Below are positions 6,626 to 15,399 of a stretch of DNA of 21,663 nucleotides, one piece after another. Source of the stretch: Actinomycetota bacterium (GTDB lineage Bacteria > Actinomycetota > Humimicrobiia > Humimicrobiales > Humimicrobiaceae); assembly GCA_004376325.1 (NCBI GenBank), contig SOKC01000059.1, forward strand, positions 1 through 21,663, written 5' to 3'. The notes beneath the pieces were generated by a model. That model did not search any database and was not told the origin of the DNA. It saw nothing but the letters and a program-made list of their open reading frames with translations. Made by a program: the position numbers and the translations under genes. The stretch's first letter is position 1, and every line of letters begins with the position of its first letter.

Positions 6626-9175
6626 TTACCTGCCGCAGCACTTTTTATATTTCTTCCCGCTGCCACAGGGGCAAGGAGCATTTCTTCCAATTTTTTTTGC
6701 AGTCATAGTCCTGGTCTGCAAGGCTCCTGCTCCGGTTTTTAATGGACCGCTTGTAACTATATTTGTTATTTCATTCTCTCTTACAGTTTTTTGTTTCTCC
6801 TGTTCCTCCTTAGTAACTATCCTGACATTATATAATAGTCTTACTGTATCGAACTTTATTTCCTCTATCAACTCTTTAAATAAATAAAATGCTTCCCGCT
6901 TGTATTCAACCAGAGGATCCCTTTGACCAATAGCCCTTAGTCCTATACCCTCCTTCAGGTAATCCATTTCTAAAAGATGCCCCCTCCACATATTATCAAT
7001 AACATTTAACATCACTATTTTTTCCAGTCTTCTTATAACCAGAGAGGAATAGCTATTTTCTCTTTCCTCGTAAATCCGGTAAGCTCTTTCCGCCAATTTT
7101 TCCTTTAAAATACTGATATCCCACTTACTCTCGCTAAATTTTTTCCTGTCTATAATATCGGTCACAATATCGGTGGAAAATAAAGGAGTCATATAATTAG
7201 ATAGTGTCTCTAAATCCCAATTTTCCGGATAATCACCGGGATTTATATGGATATCAACGCTTCTGTTTACTGCATCTTTAATCATATCGCAAGCTACTGG
7301 CCTTAAATTTTCTTCCTCTAAAATTTTCTTTCTTCTAGCGTAAATTACTTCTCTCTGCTTATTCATAACATCATCGTATTCAAGAACATGCTTCCTTATT
7401 TCAAAATTTCTCCCTTCCACCTGCCTCTGGGCATTTTCAATGGCCCTGCTTATTATAGGATGTTGTATTGGTAAATCATCTGGAAAATTAAAGGTCTCCA
7501 TTACCCTGTAAATTCTTTCCGATCCAAAAAGCCTCAGCAAATCATCTTCTGTGCTTAAATAAAACTGGCTTGAACCAATATCTCCCTGGCGGCCGCTTCT
7601 TCCTCTGAGCTGATTATCAATTCTTCTGCTCTCATGCCTTTCTGTTCCAAATACATGAAGGCCTCCAAGCTCTACCACTCCTTCGCCAAGGACTATGTCT
7701 GTACCTCTTCCCGCCATATTTGTAGCAATAGTAACTGAATTTTTTTGCCCGGCTTTGGCAATGATTTCTGCTTCTTTTTCATGGTATTTTGCGTTTAAAA
7801 CTTCATGGGGTATACCTCTTCTTTTCAGCATGTTGCTAAGTCTCTCAGACTTTTCAATAGATATAGTCCCCACCAGTACCGGTTGACCTCTGTTGTATCT
7901 GGAAACTATATCCTCTACAGCATTATCAAATTTAACCTGTTCAGTTTTATAAATTAAATCAGGAAGGTCTTTTCTTATCATTGGTTCATTAGTAAGTATA
8001 ACCACAGTTTCAAGCCCGTAAATATGTCTGAATTCGGCTGCTTCTGTTAGCGCTGTACCGGTCATGCCCGCTAATTTCTCATACATTCTAAAATAATTTT
8101 GAATAGTAATGGTGGCAAGTGTCTGATTTTCATCCCTCACTTTTACTCTTTCCTTGGCCTCTATAGCCTGATGCAGCCCCTCGCTGTATCTTCTGCCGGG
8201 CATCAGTCTTCCGGTAAATTCATCGACAATAATTATCTCACCGTCTTTCAGCATATAATCTACATCTTTTTTAAATAGATGATAGGCTTTAAGAGCTTGG
8301 TTTAAAGCATGTATGTATAGAAAATTAGAAGGACTGTATAAATTTTCTATGCCCAGTATCTTTTCAACTTTTTCTACGCCTTCCTCTTTAATTGCTGCTG
8401 TTCTTGCTTTTTCATCTATTTCAAAGTCCTCATCTATTTCCAGTCGTGGTACTATTTGTGTAAATTTCCTGTAAATTTCAGTAGTTCCGTAAGCAACCCC
8501 GGAAATAATAAGGGGAGTTCTCGCTTCATCTATAAGAATGCTGTCAACTTCGTCAATAATGGCATACCAGTGACCATCCTGTACCATATTTTCCTTAGCC
8601 ATTACCATATTATCTCTTAAATAATCAAATCCGAATTCATTATTTGTGCCATATATTACATCAGACCGGTATTGTTCTTTTTTTTCGGTGGTGGACATTT
8701 CATGCTGGATAAGACCTACTTTCAGTCCCAAAAACTTGTAGATTACACCCATCCACTCGCTATCTCTCTTTGCCAGATAATCATTTACTGTTACCAGATG
8801 GGTACTCTTGCCGGTAAAGGAATTTAAGTATACAGGAAGTGTTGCAACCAGTGTCTTTCCTTCACCTGTCTTCATTTCAGTAATTTTTCCCTCGAAAAGA
8901 ACAATACCTCCTTGTATTTGTACATCAAAATGACGCATATTAAGAGTTCTTTTTGCTACCTCCCTTACCACTGCAAAAGCTTCCGGCATCAAATCCTCCA
9001 GTTTCTGGCTGTTCTCATATCTCTGTTTAAAATCCGTAGTCTTTGCAGCCAGCTGACTATCAGTAAGCAGGTTTATCTCTTTTTCAAGATTACTTACAGC
9101 ACTAACTATCTCTTCATATTTTTTTATTTTTTTACCTTCACCAAATTTAAGGATGTTTCCAATATTTTTAAACAT
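6626..9175 (-). CDS. secA: Preprotein translocase ATPase SecA
   Basis: SecA drives unfolded preproteins through the SecYEG channel. The 849-aa product is full length. Motifs seen: Walker A region MKTGEGKT (101-108), NDYLAKRDSEWM (131-142), Walker B/DEAD IIDEVDSILIDEARTPLIISG within 206-226, the second-helicase-domain NMAGRGTDIVLGEGV and RGRSGRQGD motifs, and a C-terminal SEC-C zinc motif CPCGSGKKYKKCC (C835, C837, C846, C847). ATG at 9175 follows GGGTGATG, a good Shine-Dalgarno. It lies 29 nt after hpf and 31 nt before prfB, a conserved arrangement. No unusual insertion noted. Confidence 0.98.
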   Translation of the reverse strand: MFKNIGNILKFGEGKKIKKYEEIVSAVSNLEKEINLLTDSQLAAKTTDFKQRYENSQKLEDLMPEAFAVVREVAKRTLNMRHFDVQIQGGIVLFEGKITEMKTGEGKTLVATLPVYLNSFTGKSTHLVTVNDYLAKRDSEWMGVIYKFLGLKVGLIQHEMSTTEKKEQYRSDVIYGTNNEFGFDYLRDNMVMAKENMVQDGHWYAIIDEVDSILIDEARTPLIISGVAYGTTEIYRKFTQIVPRLEIDEDFEIDEKARTAAIKEEGVEKVEKILGIENLYSPSNFLYIHALNQALKAYHLFKKDVDYMLKDGEIIIVDEFTGRLMPGRRYSEGLHQAIEAKERVKVRDENQTLATITIQNYFRMYEKLAGMTGTALTEAAEFRHIYGLETVVILTNEPMIRKDLPDLIYKTEQVKFDNAVEDIVSRYNRGQPVLVGTISIEKSERLSNMLKRRGIPHEVLNAKYHEKEAEIIAKAGQKNSVTIATNMAGRGTDIVLGEGVVELGGLHVFGTERHESRRIDNQLRGRSGRQGDIGSSQFYLSTEDDLLRLFGSERIYRVMETFNFPDDLPIQHPIISRAIENAQRQVEGRNFEIRKHVLEYDDVMNKQREVIYARRKKILEEENLRPVACDMIKDAVNRSVDIHINPGDYPENWDLETLSNYMTPLFSTDIVTDIIDRKKFSESKWDISILKEKLAERAYRIYEERENSYSSLVIRRLEKIVMLNVIDNMWRGHLLEMDYLKEGIGLRAIGQRDPLVEYKREAFYLFKELIEEIKFDTVRLLYNVRIVTKEEQEKQKTVRENEITNIVTSGPLKTGAGALQTRTMTAKKIGRNAPCPCGSGKKYKKCCGR

Positions 9176-9204
9176 TTGCCATCACCCTTGTAATAATAAT
9201 TCAA

Positions 9205-9771
9205 TTATAGAGTAGGTTCTATCAAACCGTAATTTTTATCTTTTCTGCGATACACCACCGCAGTTCTATCAGTCTCTGAATTAATAAAAACAAAAAAATC
9301 ATGTCCCAGCAGATCCATTTGTAATACTGCTTCTTCTGGAGTTATTGGTTTTAAAGTAAAAGTTTTGGTCTTTACTATTGCTTTTCTAACCTTACTCTCA
9401 ATACTTTTAGTTTGCTGTCCATCAGTTTTAGACTCATCAAGTTCCTTTAGATTACTGCTCTTTCTTCCCTTATTTATCAACTTTTCCCGGTATTTTTTGA
9501 CCTGTCTCTCTAATTTATGGTTAACTTTATCTACAGCTTCAAAAAGATCAGTTCCAGAATCAGTTGCTCTAATAACTGCGCCACCTGTGAAAACAGTAAC
9601 TTCTATCTGGTTATTCAAATTAATCCTTGGATTTTTTTCAAAGATAAACTTTACTTCCAATTTTATTATTTTATCTAAAATTTTAGTTATCTTATTTTTA
9701 ATTTTTCTCTCTACATAGTTCCGAATTTCTTCATCTAACTGGATATTCCTGCCTTTAATAATGAATTCCAC
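9205..9771 (-). CDS. hpf: Ribosome hibernation promoting factor, long form
   Basis: Long HPF dimerises inactive ribosomes into 100S particles in stationary phase or starvation. The 188-aa protein has an N-terminal ribosome-binding domain (about 1-100; MEFIIKGRNIQLDEEIRNYV and the basic helix HKLERQVKKYREKL), a charged linker (about 101-130), and the C-terminal dimerisation domain (about 131-188; KTFTLKPITPEEAVLQMDLLGHDFFVF, then YRRKDKNYGLIEP), which defines the long form. The start is GTG (9769-9771) behind a strong AAGGAGGAG. The 70-nt gap to csp holds a weak promoter candidate (GTGACA at 9827-9832, TATAAA at 9806-9811, 15-nt spacing). hpf next to secA is a conserved Gram-positive order. 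Confidence 0.96.
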   Translation of the reverse strand: MEFIIKGRNIQLDEEIRNYVERKIKNKITKILDKIIKLEVKFIFEKNPRINLNNQIEVTVFTGGAVIRATDSGTDLFEAVDKVNHKLERQVKKYREKLINKGRKSSNLKELDESKTDGQQTKSIESKVRKAIVKTKTFTLKPITPEEAVLQMDLLGHDFFVFINSETDRTAVVYRRKDKNYGLIEPTL

Positions 9772-9841
9772 TCTGTCTCCTCCTTAGTTTTAATTTATTT
9801 GAAAATTTATATCAGAAATATCTTAATGTCACCCCAATACA

Positions 9842-10057
9842 TTACTTTATTATTACCACATTCCTCGCTACATTTCCCCTCTCATCTTTTTCAAATTCAA
9901 ATTCTACTTTCTGTCCCCTTTTTAGTGTTTTAAATCCATCTGCCTGTATAGAAGAGTAGCCTACAAAAAAATCCCCGGTTTCCTTTGATTCTGCTTTTAT
10001 AAAACCAAATCCATTCTCGGGGCTAAACCATTTTACAATTCCCTTTAATCTTGTCAC
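9842..10057 (-). CDS. Cold-shock-domain RNA-binding protein
   Basis: This is a 71-aa single cold-shock domain that binds single-stranded RNA or DNA and melts mRNA structure. RNP1 is NGFGFI (15-20), near canonical. RNP2 is FFVGYS (30-35) where VFVHFS is usual, so the conserved histidine is glycine and Phe is Tyr. KGIVKWF (5-11) opens the barrel. The start is GTG (10055-10057) behind GGGGGAT inside the end of comF; the comF stop is 5 nt upstream. Whether it is cold-induced cannot be told: the short leader leaves no room for a CspA-type thermosensor unless it lies within comF. Confidence 0.92.
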   Translation of the reverse strand: MTRLKGIVKWFSPENGFGFIKAESKETGDFFVGYSSIQADGFKTLKRGQKVEFEFEKDERGNVARNVVIIK

Positions 10058-10062
10058 TTCGT

Positions 10063-10773
10063 TTATATCCCCCTGGCCAGAGTTAATAAATAAATTCTAT
10101 CTGCACCTGCTCTTTTTAAAACGCCAGCAATCTCACCCAATGTGCTTCCCGTAGTCCAGACATCATCTACCAGCAGCAGATTTTTTCCCGAGCACAAGAG
10201 ACAATTCTTAACTTTAAATGCTTCTTTTATATTGGTCTTTCTTTGCGCAAAATCAAGGCCTTGCTGCTTTATAACTTTTTTTACTCTTAATATATTATCA
10301 GCAAATGGAATTTTAATTAACTTTGATAATGATCTGCATAATAATTCCATATGTTCGCCCGGAACCGTGTCTATATAATCAATTTTCTCATTTTCATAAT
10401 TTCTAATATAAGTTTGTTTTAAAAACAGGGCAATAACTTCTTTTAAATCATATATTCTATTATATTTATATTTCCTTATTATTCTTTTTATCTCTCCTTT
10501 ATATGTGGTAAAACTCCTGTGCTTGTAAAAATTAAAATCTTCATTCCCGCAAAAATTGCACCCTTTATCATCAGGACTAATTCTGGATAGCGTCCTGCCG
10601 CAATACTTACATATTTTATCACCGATTTCTTTAATTTTAGATATGCACTTCCGGCAGAGTAATTCAGGACCAATTTTTCCACAAACGACACATAAGGGTG
10701 GAACAATAATATCTTTAAAAATATCAATCAAATTTCTATTAATTTTTCCTGGTATTTTCTGTATCAATATCAA
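10063..10773 (-). CDS. comF: ComF-family phosphoribosyltransferase-like protein
   Basis: ComF proteins take part in DNA uptake and single-strand processing during natural transformation. An N-terminal cysteine-rich zinc region contains C28/C31, C40/C43, C55/C58 and C72/C75. The C-terminal phosphoribosyltransferase fold carries the PRPP loop LLVDDVWTTGST (200-211), preceded by the family's QGLDFAQRKTN segment (171-181). The start is uncertain. The longest frame begins with TTG at 10771-10773, overlaps the upstream guanylyltransferase by 35 nt and lacks a Shine-Dalgarno. TTG at 10729-10731 gives MIDIFKDIIVPPLCVVCG, more typical of ComF and beginning after the upstream stop. No other competence gene is in the window, so a role in uptake is family knowledge only. 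Confidence 0.88.
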   Translation of the reverse strand: MILIQKIPGKINRNLIDIFKDIIVPPLCVVCGKIGPELLCRKCISKIKEIGDKICKYCGRTLSRISPDDKGCNFCGNEDFNFYKHRSFTTYKGEIKRIIRKYKYNRIYDLKEVIALFLKQTYIRNYENEKIDYIDTVPGEHMELLCRSLSKLIKIPFADNILRVKKVIKQQGLDFAQRKTNIKEAFKVKNCLLCSGKNLLLVDDVWTTGSTLGEIAGVLKRAGADRIYLLTLARGI

Positions 10774-11875
10774 TTACTTTATTGGACATAATTTTTACAC
10801 TTGGATGGATTTTTATTCCATCTTTTATAACACTCCTAGAACCTATGACTGCTTTTTCCAAAATCGAAGCCTTGTCTTTTATTTTTGTATCATATCCTAT
10901 AATTGCACCTATCAGGGAAGCATCTTTTCCTATATAACCACTGCCCCATTTTATACCTCTGTACAGGACTGCTCTTTCATCTACAATAGTATTATTACCC
11001 AGAATTATGGGGCCAAAAAGTTTTGCATCTTTCTTTATGGCACAATTATCTCCGATACATACTGGAGGAATTATTACTACCCCTTCCTGAATCTTGCAAT
11101 TTTTTCCTACCCAGACACCTTCTTTTATTTTCTTTCCGGGAATATCAACCTTAACTTTACCTTCAAGTGCATCAAAATTACCCTGCTGGTACTGGTCCAG
11201 ACCTCCTACATCATTCCAATATTGACTATGACAGTAACCATAATATGAAACATTTTTACTGAGCAGGTCAGGAAAAAGATTCCTACCAAAATCACAAAAC
11301 TGCCCCCGGGGAGGAAGGTATTTAAATATTTCCGGTTCAAAAATATATATTCCGCTGTTTGCCAGGTTTGATTTCGCCTCACCACCTAGAGGTTTTTCCT
11401 GGAAGCCTTTTATCTTCATATCTTCATCCACCAGCACCACACCATACTGGGAGGTATCTTCGACTTCAGTTAAAATGAGTGTTGCCACACCACCTTTCTC
11501 TTTATGGAATCCTGCAGCATCAGTCAAATCAATATCAGTGAGAGAATCGCCGCTTATAACTAAAAAAGTACTATCTTCAAAAAAATCTTCTACATTCTTT
11601 ACTCCTCCTGCGGTCCCGAGCAGTTCTTTCTCGTAGGAGTAAACTATGTTTATCCCCCATTTTGATCCGTCACAAAAATAATTTCTTATTTCATCCGGGT
11701 ACCAGTGCAGATTACAGACAATATCAGTAAAATTGTGTTTTACAAGAAGTCTTATAATATGCTCCATAACCGGCCTATTGGCAATAGGAGCCATCGGCTT
11801 GGAGATTAAGTCTGTCAGTGGTCTCAGCCTTGTTCCCAGACCTGCTGCCAGTACCATAGCCTTGTTTTTATTCAT
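10739..11875 (-). CDS. Sugar-1-phosphate nucleotidyltransferase, probable mannose-1-phosphate guanylyltransferase (copy 1)
   Basis: Predicted to join a sugar-1-phosphate, probably mannose-1-P, to a nucleoside triphosphate, probably GTP. The 378-aa protein has an N-terminal Rossmann-like transferase domain (about 1-235) with GLGTRLRPLTD (12-22), SKPMAPI, LLGTAGGVKNV and a GFQEKP segment, then a left-handed beta-helix of hexapeptide repeats (about 245-365). This layout is that of eukaryote/archaea-type GDP-mannose pyrophosphorylases, without the phosphomannomutase fusion seen in some bacteria. ATG at 11875 follows mtnA by 25 nt, with a weak Shine-Dalgarno. A second related enzyme lies at 17892-19007; the two clearly differ in sequence and may have different sugars. 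GDP-mannose is favoured by the gmd context, but nucleotide and sugar cannot be fixed from sequence alone. Confidence 0.82.
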   Translation of the reverse strand: MNKNKAMVLAAGLGTRLRPLTDLISKPMAPIANRPVMEHIIRLLVKHNFTDIVCNLHWYPDEIRNYFCDGSKWGINIVYSYEKELLGTAGGVKNVEDFFEDSTFLVISGDSLTDIDLTDAAGFHKEKGGVATLILTEVEDTSQYGVVLVDEDMKIKGFQEKPLGGEAKSNLANSGIYIFEPEIFKYLPPRGQFCDFGRNLFPDLLSKNVSYYGYCHSQYWNDVGGLDQYQQGNFDALEGKVKVDIPGKKIKEGVWVGKNCKIQEGVVIIPPVCIGDNCAIKKDAKLFGPIILGNNTIVDERAVLYRGIKWGSGYIGKDASLIGAIIGYDTKIKDKASILEKAVIGSRSVIKDGIKIHPSVKIMSNKVIDIDTENTRKN

Positions 11876-11900
11876 TATATCTCTACACCGCTTCCGTTAT

Positions 11901-12992
11901 TTATCTCTTACTTTTAAAAATTTTACCAATATTCTTTTTGTAAGGAGGGTAGATTACCCTCTCTTCAGTTATAATTGCAGTTATATTTTCAGCCGGCGTA
12001 ACATCAAAAGCCGGATTTTCTACTGCCATAAATTCCGGGATAATAATTTTTCCTAAAACTTCTCTCATTTCTTTTTCATCTCTATATTCTATAGGGATAT
12101 TATCCCCACTTTCTATTTTTATATCAACAGTTGAGATTGGAGCAGCAACATAGAACGGTATTCTGTAGTACCTGGCAAGTATGGACAGGCTTAAAGTTCC
12201 TATTTTATTTGCCGCATCACCATTTGAAGCTATCCTGTCTGCGCCAACCAGTACTGTATCAACCTCTCCTATTGACATAAAATACCCTGCCATATTATCA
12301 GATATAATAAAAAAGGGGATTTCTTCCTGGTGAAGTTCCCACGCAGTAAGTCTTGCCCCCTGAAGAAATGGTCTGGTCTCATCTACTATCACATTTGCCA
12401 CTTTTCCCTCCGCATCCAAACTTCTTATTACTGCAAGAGCAGTACCATAGCCTGAAGTTGCAAGCGCTCCTGCATTACAATGAGTAAGAATTTTAATTTT
12501 ACCGGTTGCCTTATCGAAGATTTTCTTTCCATTCTGTCCAATTTTCCAGTTAATCTCCAGATCCTGTTTTTCAATTTCTTCGGCCTCTTCTATTAATTTA
12601 TCCTTAATTTTTTCCACTTCCAGGTTCTTATCACTGGTTAAAATTTTTTTCATTCTATCCAGTGCCCAGAATAAATTTACAGCCGTCGGCCGCGCCCCGG
12701 AAAGTAATCTTATGTTCTCATTTATATAATCTGCAAATTTTTCCTTATCTTCTCCACTAAATTTTAATGCTGCCAGTGCAACACCATAAGCGGCAGCTAC
12801 TCCAATTGCAGGCGCACCCCTTACAACCATATCTTTTATAGCTTTAGCCACACTATCTGCCGATTTACAACTCACATATACTTCTTCAAAAGGAAGTTTT
12901 CTCTGGTCTATTAATTTCAAAACAGATTTTTCCCATAAAAGGGCGCATACTTTGCTCTCTTGCAAGTAGCGGCTTATGTTCCCATTTCCCAT
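11901..12992 (-). CDS. mtnA: S-methyl-5-thioribose-1-phosphate isomerase
   Basis: MtnA converts 5-methylthioribose-1-phosphate to the ribulose form in methionine salvage or related 5'-methylthioadenosine-disposal routes. The 363-aa product shows RGAPAIGVAAAYG (58-70), LTHCNAGALATSG (169-181) with catalytic C172, DETRPFLQGARLTAWEL (204-220), and VLVGADRIASNGDAANKIGT with catalytic D252, then PFYVAAPISTVD. These distinguish it from eIF2B-like proteins. Its ATG lies inside the last codons of ahcY (19-nt overlap, different frame), so the two are probably translationally coupled. No mtnK, mtnP or downstream salvage gene is visible here. Confidence 0.93.
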   Translation of the reverse strand: MGNGNISRYLQESKVCALLWEKSVLKLIDQRKLPFEEVYVSCKSADSVAKAIKDMVVRGAPAIGVAAAYGVALAALKFSGEDKEKFADYINENIRLLSGARPTAVNLFWALDRMKKILTSDKNLEVEKIKDKLIEEAEEIEKQDLEINWKIGQNGKKIFDKATGKIKILTHCNAGALATSGYGTALAVIRSLDAEGKVANVIVDETRPFLQGARLTAWELHQEEIPFFIISDNMAGYFMSIGEVDTVLVGADRIASNGDAANKIGTLSLSILARYYRIPFYVAAPISTVDIKIESGDNIPIEYRDEKEMREVLGKIIIPEFMAVENPAFDVTPAENITAIITEERVIYPPYKKNIGKIFKSKR

Positions 12993-14230
12993 GAACTAAG
13001 ATATTCCTCCTGCTCATGTGTTAATTTATCTATTTTTACTCCCATGCTCTTCAGTTTGAGTCTTGCTATCTTCCTGTCAATTTCTTCAGGAACTGAATAA
13101 ACCTTTTTTAAAAGACTGCTACTATTTTCAAAGATATATTTTACACTTAAAGCCTGGTTTGCAAAACTCATATCCATAACACTGGCTGGATGACCTTCAG
13201 CAGCGCTCAGATTTACCAGTCTTCCCTCAGCAAGAACATATATCTTTCTTCCGTCTTTCATAAGATATTCTTCAACAAAGGGTCTGACCTTTCTTTTAGA
13301 CTTGCTGTTTTTCTTGAGGTAATTCAAATCAATCTCAGCATCAAAATGACCGGAGTTGGCTAATATTACATTATCTCTGCAACTGGTTAAAATTGTCTCA
13401 CCTATTACATTTTTGTTACCGGTAACCGATAAGAAAATATCCCCCACTTTTGCAGCTTCCCTGGAGCTCATTACATCAAATCCGTCCAATTTAGCTTCTA
13501 ATGCCCTCAAGGGATCTACCTCCAGTATTATCACAGAAGCACCCATTCCTTTCGCTCTGGCGGCTACTCCTCTTCCGCACCAGCCGTAACCAGCAATAAC
13601 AAACTTCTTACCGGCAAGCAGGACGTTGGTTGCTCTCAAGATTCCATCAATAGTGCTTTGCCCGGTCCCATATCGGTTATCAAAATAACGCTTGGTTTTG
13701 GCATCATTCACAGCAATAATTGGATAAAAAAGTACTCCATTTTTTTCCATGCTTTTAAGCCTTATCACTCCTGTTGTTGTCTCTTCTGTACCGCCATAAA
13801 CTCCCTTCAACAACTCTTTTCTACTGCTGTGAATGGTTGAAATCAAGTCTGCCCCATCATCCGCAGTAACCCGGGGTTTAGTATCAAGAACACTGTTTAT
13901 ATGCTTGTAATATGTCTTATTATCCTCACCTTTTATGGCAAATACCTTAATTTTATAATCCTCAACCAGTGAAGCTGCTACATCATCCTGAGTACTTAAG
14001 GGATTGGATGCACATAAAGCCACGCTGGCTCCTCCTTCTTTTAAAGTAATCATAAGATTTGCTGTTTCTGAAGTAACATGCAGGCAGGCCCCGACAGTCA
14101 GATTTTTAAGAGTCTTATTTTTTAAAAAATCTTCCCTGATCCCCTCCAGGACCGGCATTTCTCTTGCGGCCCATTCTATTTTGTTTTTACCTTCTCCGGC
14201 TAAACTGATGTCTTTTAGATCAAAATTCAT
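12974..14230 (-). CDS. ahcY: Adenosylhomocysteinase (S-adenosylhomocysteine hydrolase)
   Basis: AhcY splits S-adenosylhomocysteine, the product of SAM-dependent methylation, into homocysteine and adenosine using tightly bound NAD. From the second start codon the product is 418 aa. Motifs (numbered from the TTG three bases earlier): HVTSETANL (52-60), NPLSTQDDVAASL, DDGADL (125-130), GGTEETTTGV (147-156), K181, D185 and N186 in KRYFDNRYGTGQS, the NAD-binding GYGWCGRG (215-222), and HPASVMDMSFANQ near the end. The SETANL wording is that of thermophile/archaeal-type enzymes, some of which prefer S-inosylhomocysteine. ATG 14228-14230 is preferred over TTG 14231-14233 because AAGGA sits 8 nt before it. 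Only 41 nt separate it from the isomerase stop, so there is little room for a SAM or SAH riboswitch. Confidence 0.95.
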   Translation of the reverse strand: MNFDLKDISLAGEGKNKIEWAAREMPVLEGIREDFLKNKTLKNLTVGACLHVTSETANLMITLKEGGASVALCASNPLSTQDDVAASLVEDYKIKVFAIKGEDNKTYYKHINSVLDTKPRVTADDGADLISTIHSSRKELLKGVYGGTEETTTGVIRLKSMEKNGVLFYPIIAVNDAKTKRYFDNRYGTGQSTIDGILRATNVLLAGKKFVIAGYGWCGRGVAARAKGMGASVIILEVDPLRALEAKLDGFDVMSSREAAKVGDIFLSVTGNKNVIGETILTSCRDNVILANSGHFDAEIDLNYLKKNSKSKRKVRPFVEEYLMKDGRKIYVLAEGRLVNLSAAEGHPASVMDMSFANQALSVKYIFENSSSLLKKVYSVPEEIDRKIARLKLKSMGVKIDKLTHEQEEYLSSWEMGT

Positions 14231-14271
14231 CAAAACTTTCCTTTCTAAACTCTTTTTATTTTACTTACTCT

Positions 14272-15342
14272 TCAATTTAATTTTGCAAGTTCAGCTTTCA
14301 GTGATTGTATTTTTTCTACCGGGCTGGGGTCAATGCCAGCTAAAATTGCCAGATATACACTGGCTATATCTCCAAGATACATCGTCGATAATGCTTTTGC
14401 CAGTTTTGATTTTCCTTCTACCGGTATTTCTATAACCTCACTTACATTTTCCCTGATAAGATTTAATGTCACAACAATACGTTTCTTTATCCTTATTTTC
14501 TCATTCTTCTCCCTGAAAACCAGAAGTGTGAATTTTCTGGTGGTTTCCTTAAGCCTTTCCCAACCAACGGTTTCATTATGATTCAATTCTGGAAATTCAT
14601 TCCACCAGCAGGGAGTTTTTGAATTCTCATTAAATTCACACTTTAACCTATAAGCAACTGCCGATAGCAATCCTTCTGTCCCATATACTATAGGTAAATT
14701 GTCTGAAATTTTTAAGGCTATATTTTTTGCAAAATTTTTATCACTGCTAACTTCCCTGTTGTAAAGACCTGCTTTTTCTTTTATTAGATCCAGAGCCTCC
14801 TCTATATCTCTGGAAGGTATTTTTATAATATCAAGACGATCCAGAGCTATATAAGGTGGAAAAAATAAATAACCGATAGCGCCTCTGGGCTGCAGTCCTG
14901 ACGGTATTTTTATTATAGTTTTATTGTTGCTTCTGGCAATATTCTCCAGCTTGCCCCCGGAACAGACCATAAGGATTTCGCATCCCCGGTCTAATGCCTG
15001 ATTGGCTGCAGATATTGTCTCTTCAGTATTTCCGGAATAACTCACCGCAACTACCAGCCAGCCACTTTTTACAAAAGAAGGCAACCTGTACCCTTTTACA
15101 ATCTCAACCGGTATATCAATATCATCTTTTATTAAAGCTTTAATAATATCGCCGGCAAAACCTGATCCTCCCATCCCTAAAAAAGCAATCCCGCTAAACT
15201 TTCCCCCTTTTATTTTTTCTAAATCAGTTTTCTGGACAATTTTTTTTGCTTCCACCAGCTGTAAGTAAAAATTTTCTTCAACTTCCAGCATACCTTCCTT
15301 ATCAATTTCTTTTATTCTGGCCGGATCATCTAAAATATTCAT
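14272..15342 (-). CDS. Bifunctional phosphoglucose/phosphomannose isomerase
   Basis: This enzyme interconverts fructose-6-P with glucose-6-P and mannose-6-P, feeding both glycolysis and GDP-mannose synthesis. Two SIS domains are visible. Numbered from the upstream ATG: FLGMGGSGFAGD (57-68), VAVSYSGNTEET (101-112), SGLQPRGAIGY (151-161) and the C-terminal active-site motif EFPELNHNETVGWE (252-265). These mark the archaeal/actinobacterial PGI/PMI family, not classical Pgi or ManA. The start is decided by the ribosome binding site. AAGGAG abuts an ATG at 15349-15351, leaving no spacing, but stands 9 nt before ATG 15340-15342, which gives MNILDD and 356 aa. The phosphohexomutase gene ends 57 nt upstream. 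Confidence 0.92.
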   Translation of the reverse strand: MNILDDPARIKEIDKEGMLEVEENFYLQLVEAKKIVQKTDLEKIKGGKFSGIAFLGMGGSGFAGDIIKALIKDDIDIPVEIVKGYRLPSFVKSGWLVVAVSYSGNTEETISAANQALDRGCEILMVCSGGKLENIARSNNKTIIKIPSGLQPRGAIGYLFFPPYIALDRLDIIKIPSRDIEEALDLIKEKAGLYNREVSSDKNFAKNIALKISDNLPIVYGTEGLLSAVAYRLKCEFNENSKTPCWWNEFPELNHNETVGWERLKETTRKFTLLVFREKNEKIRIKKRIVVTLNLIRENVSEVIEIPVEGKSKLAKALSTMYLGDIASVYLAILAGIDPSPVEKIQSLKAELAKLN

Positions 15343-15399
15343 ACGAGGCATCTCCTTAATCTTCTTTAAATGTTAATTTTTCCGGCAACATCTTTACTT

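Noticed and set aside
10556..11248. Plus-strand 230-codon frame
   Set aside because: It lies opposite comF and the guanylyltransferase, has no recognisable domain and is rich in Tyr/Phe/Ile as expected of a shadow frame in AT-rich DNA.
14231..14271. SAM or SAH riboswitch before ahcY
   Set aside because: Only about 40 nt separate it from the preceding stop codon, too little for these aptamers, and no conserved core is seen.
15343..15351. ATG 15349-15351 as the start of the phosphoglucose/phosphomannose isomerase
   Set aside because: AAGGAG touches this ATG with no spacing; the ATG nine bases later has proper spacing.
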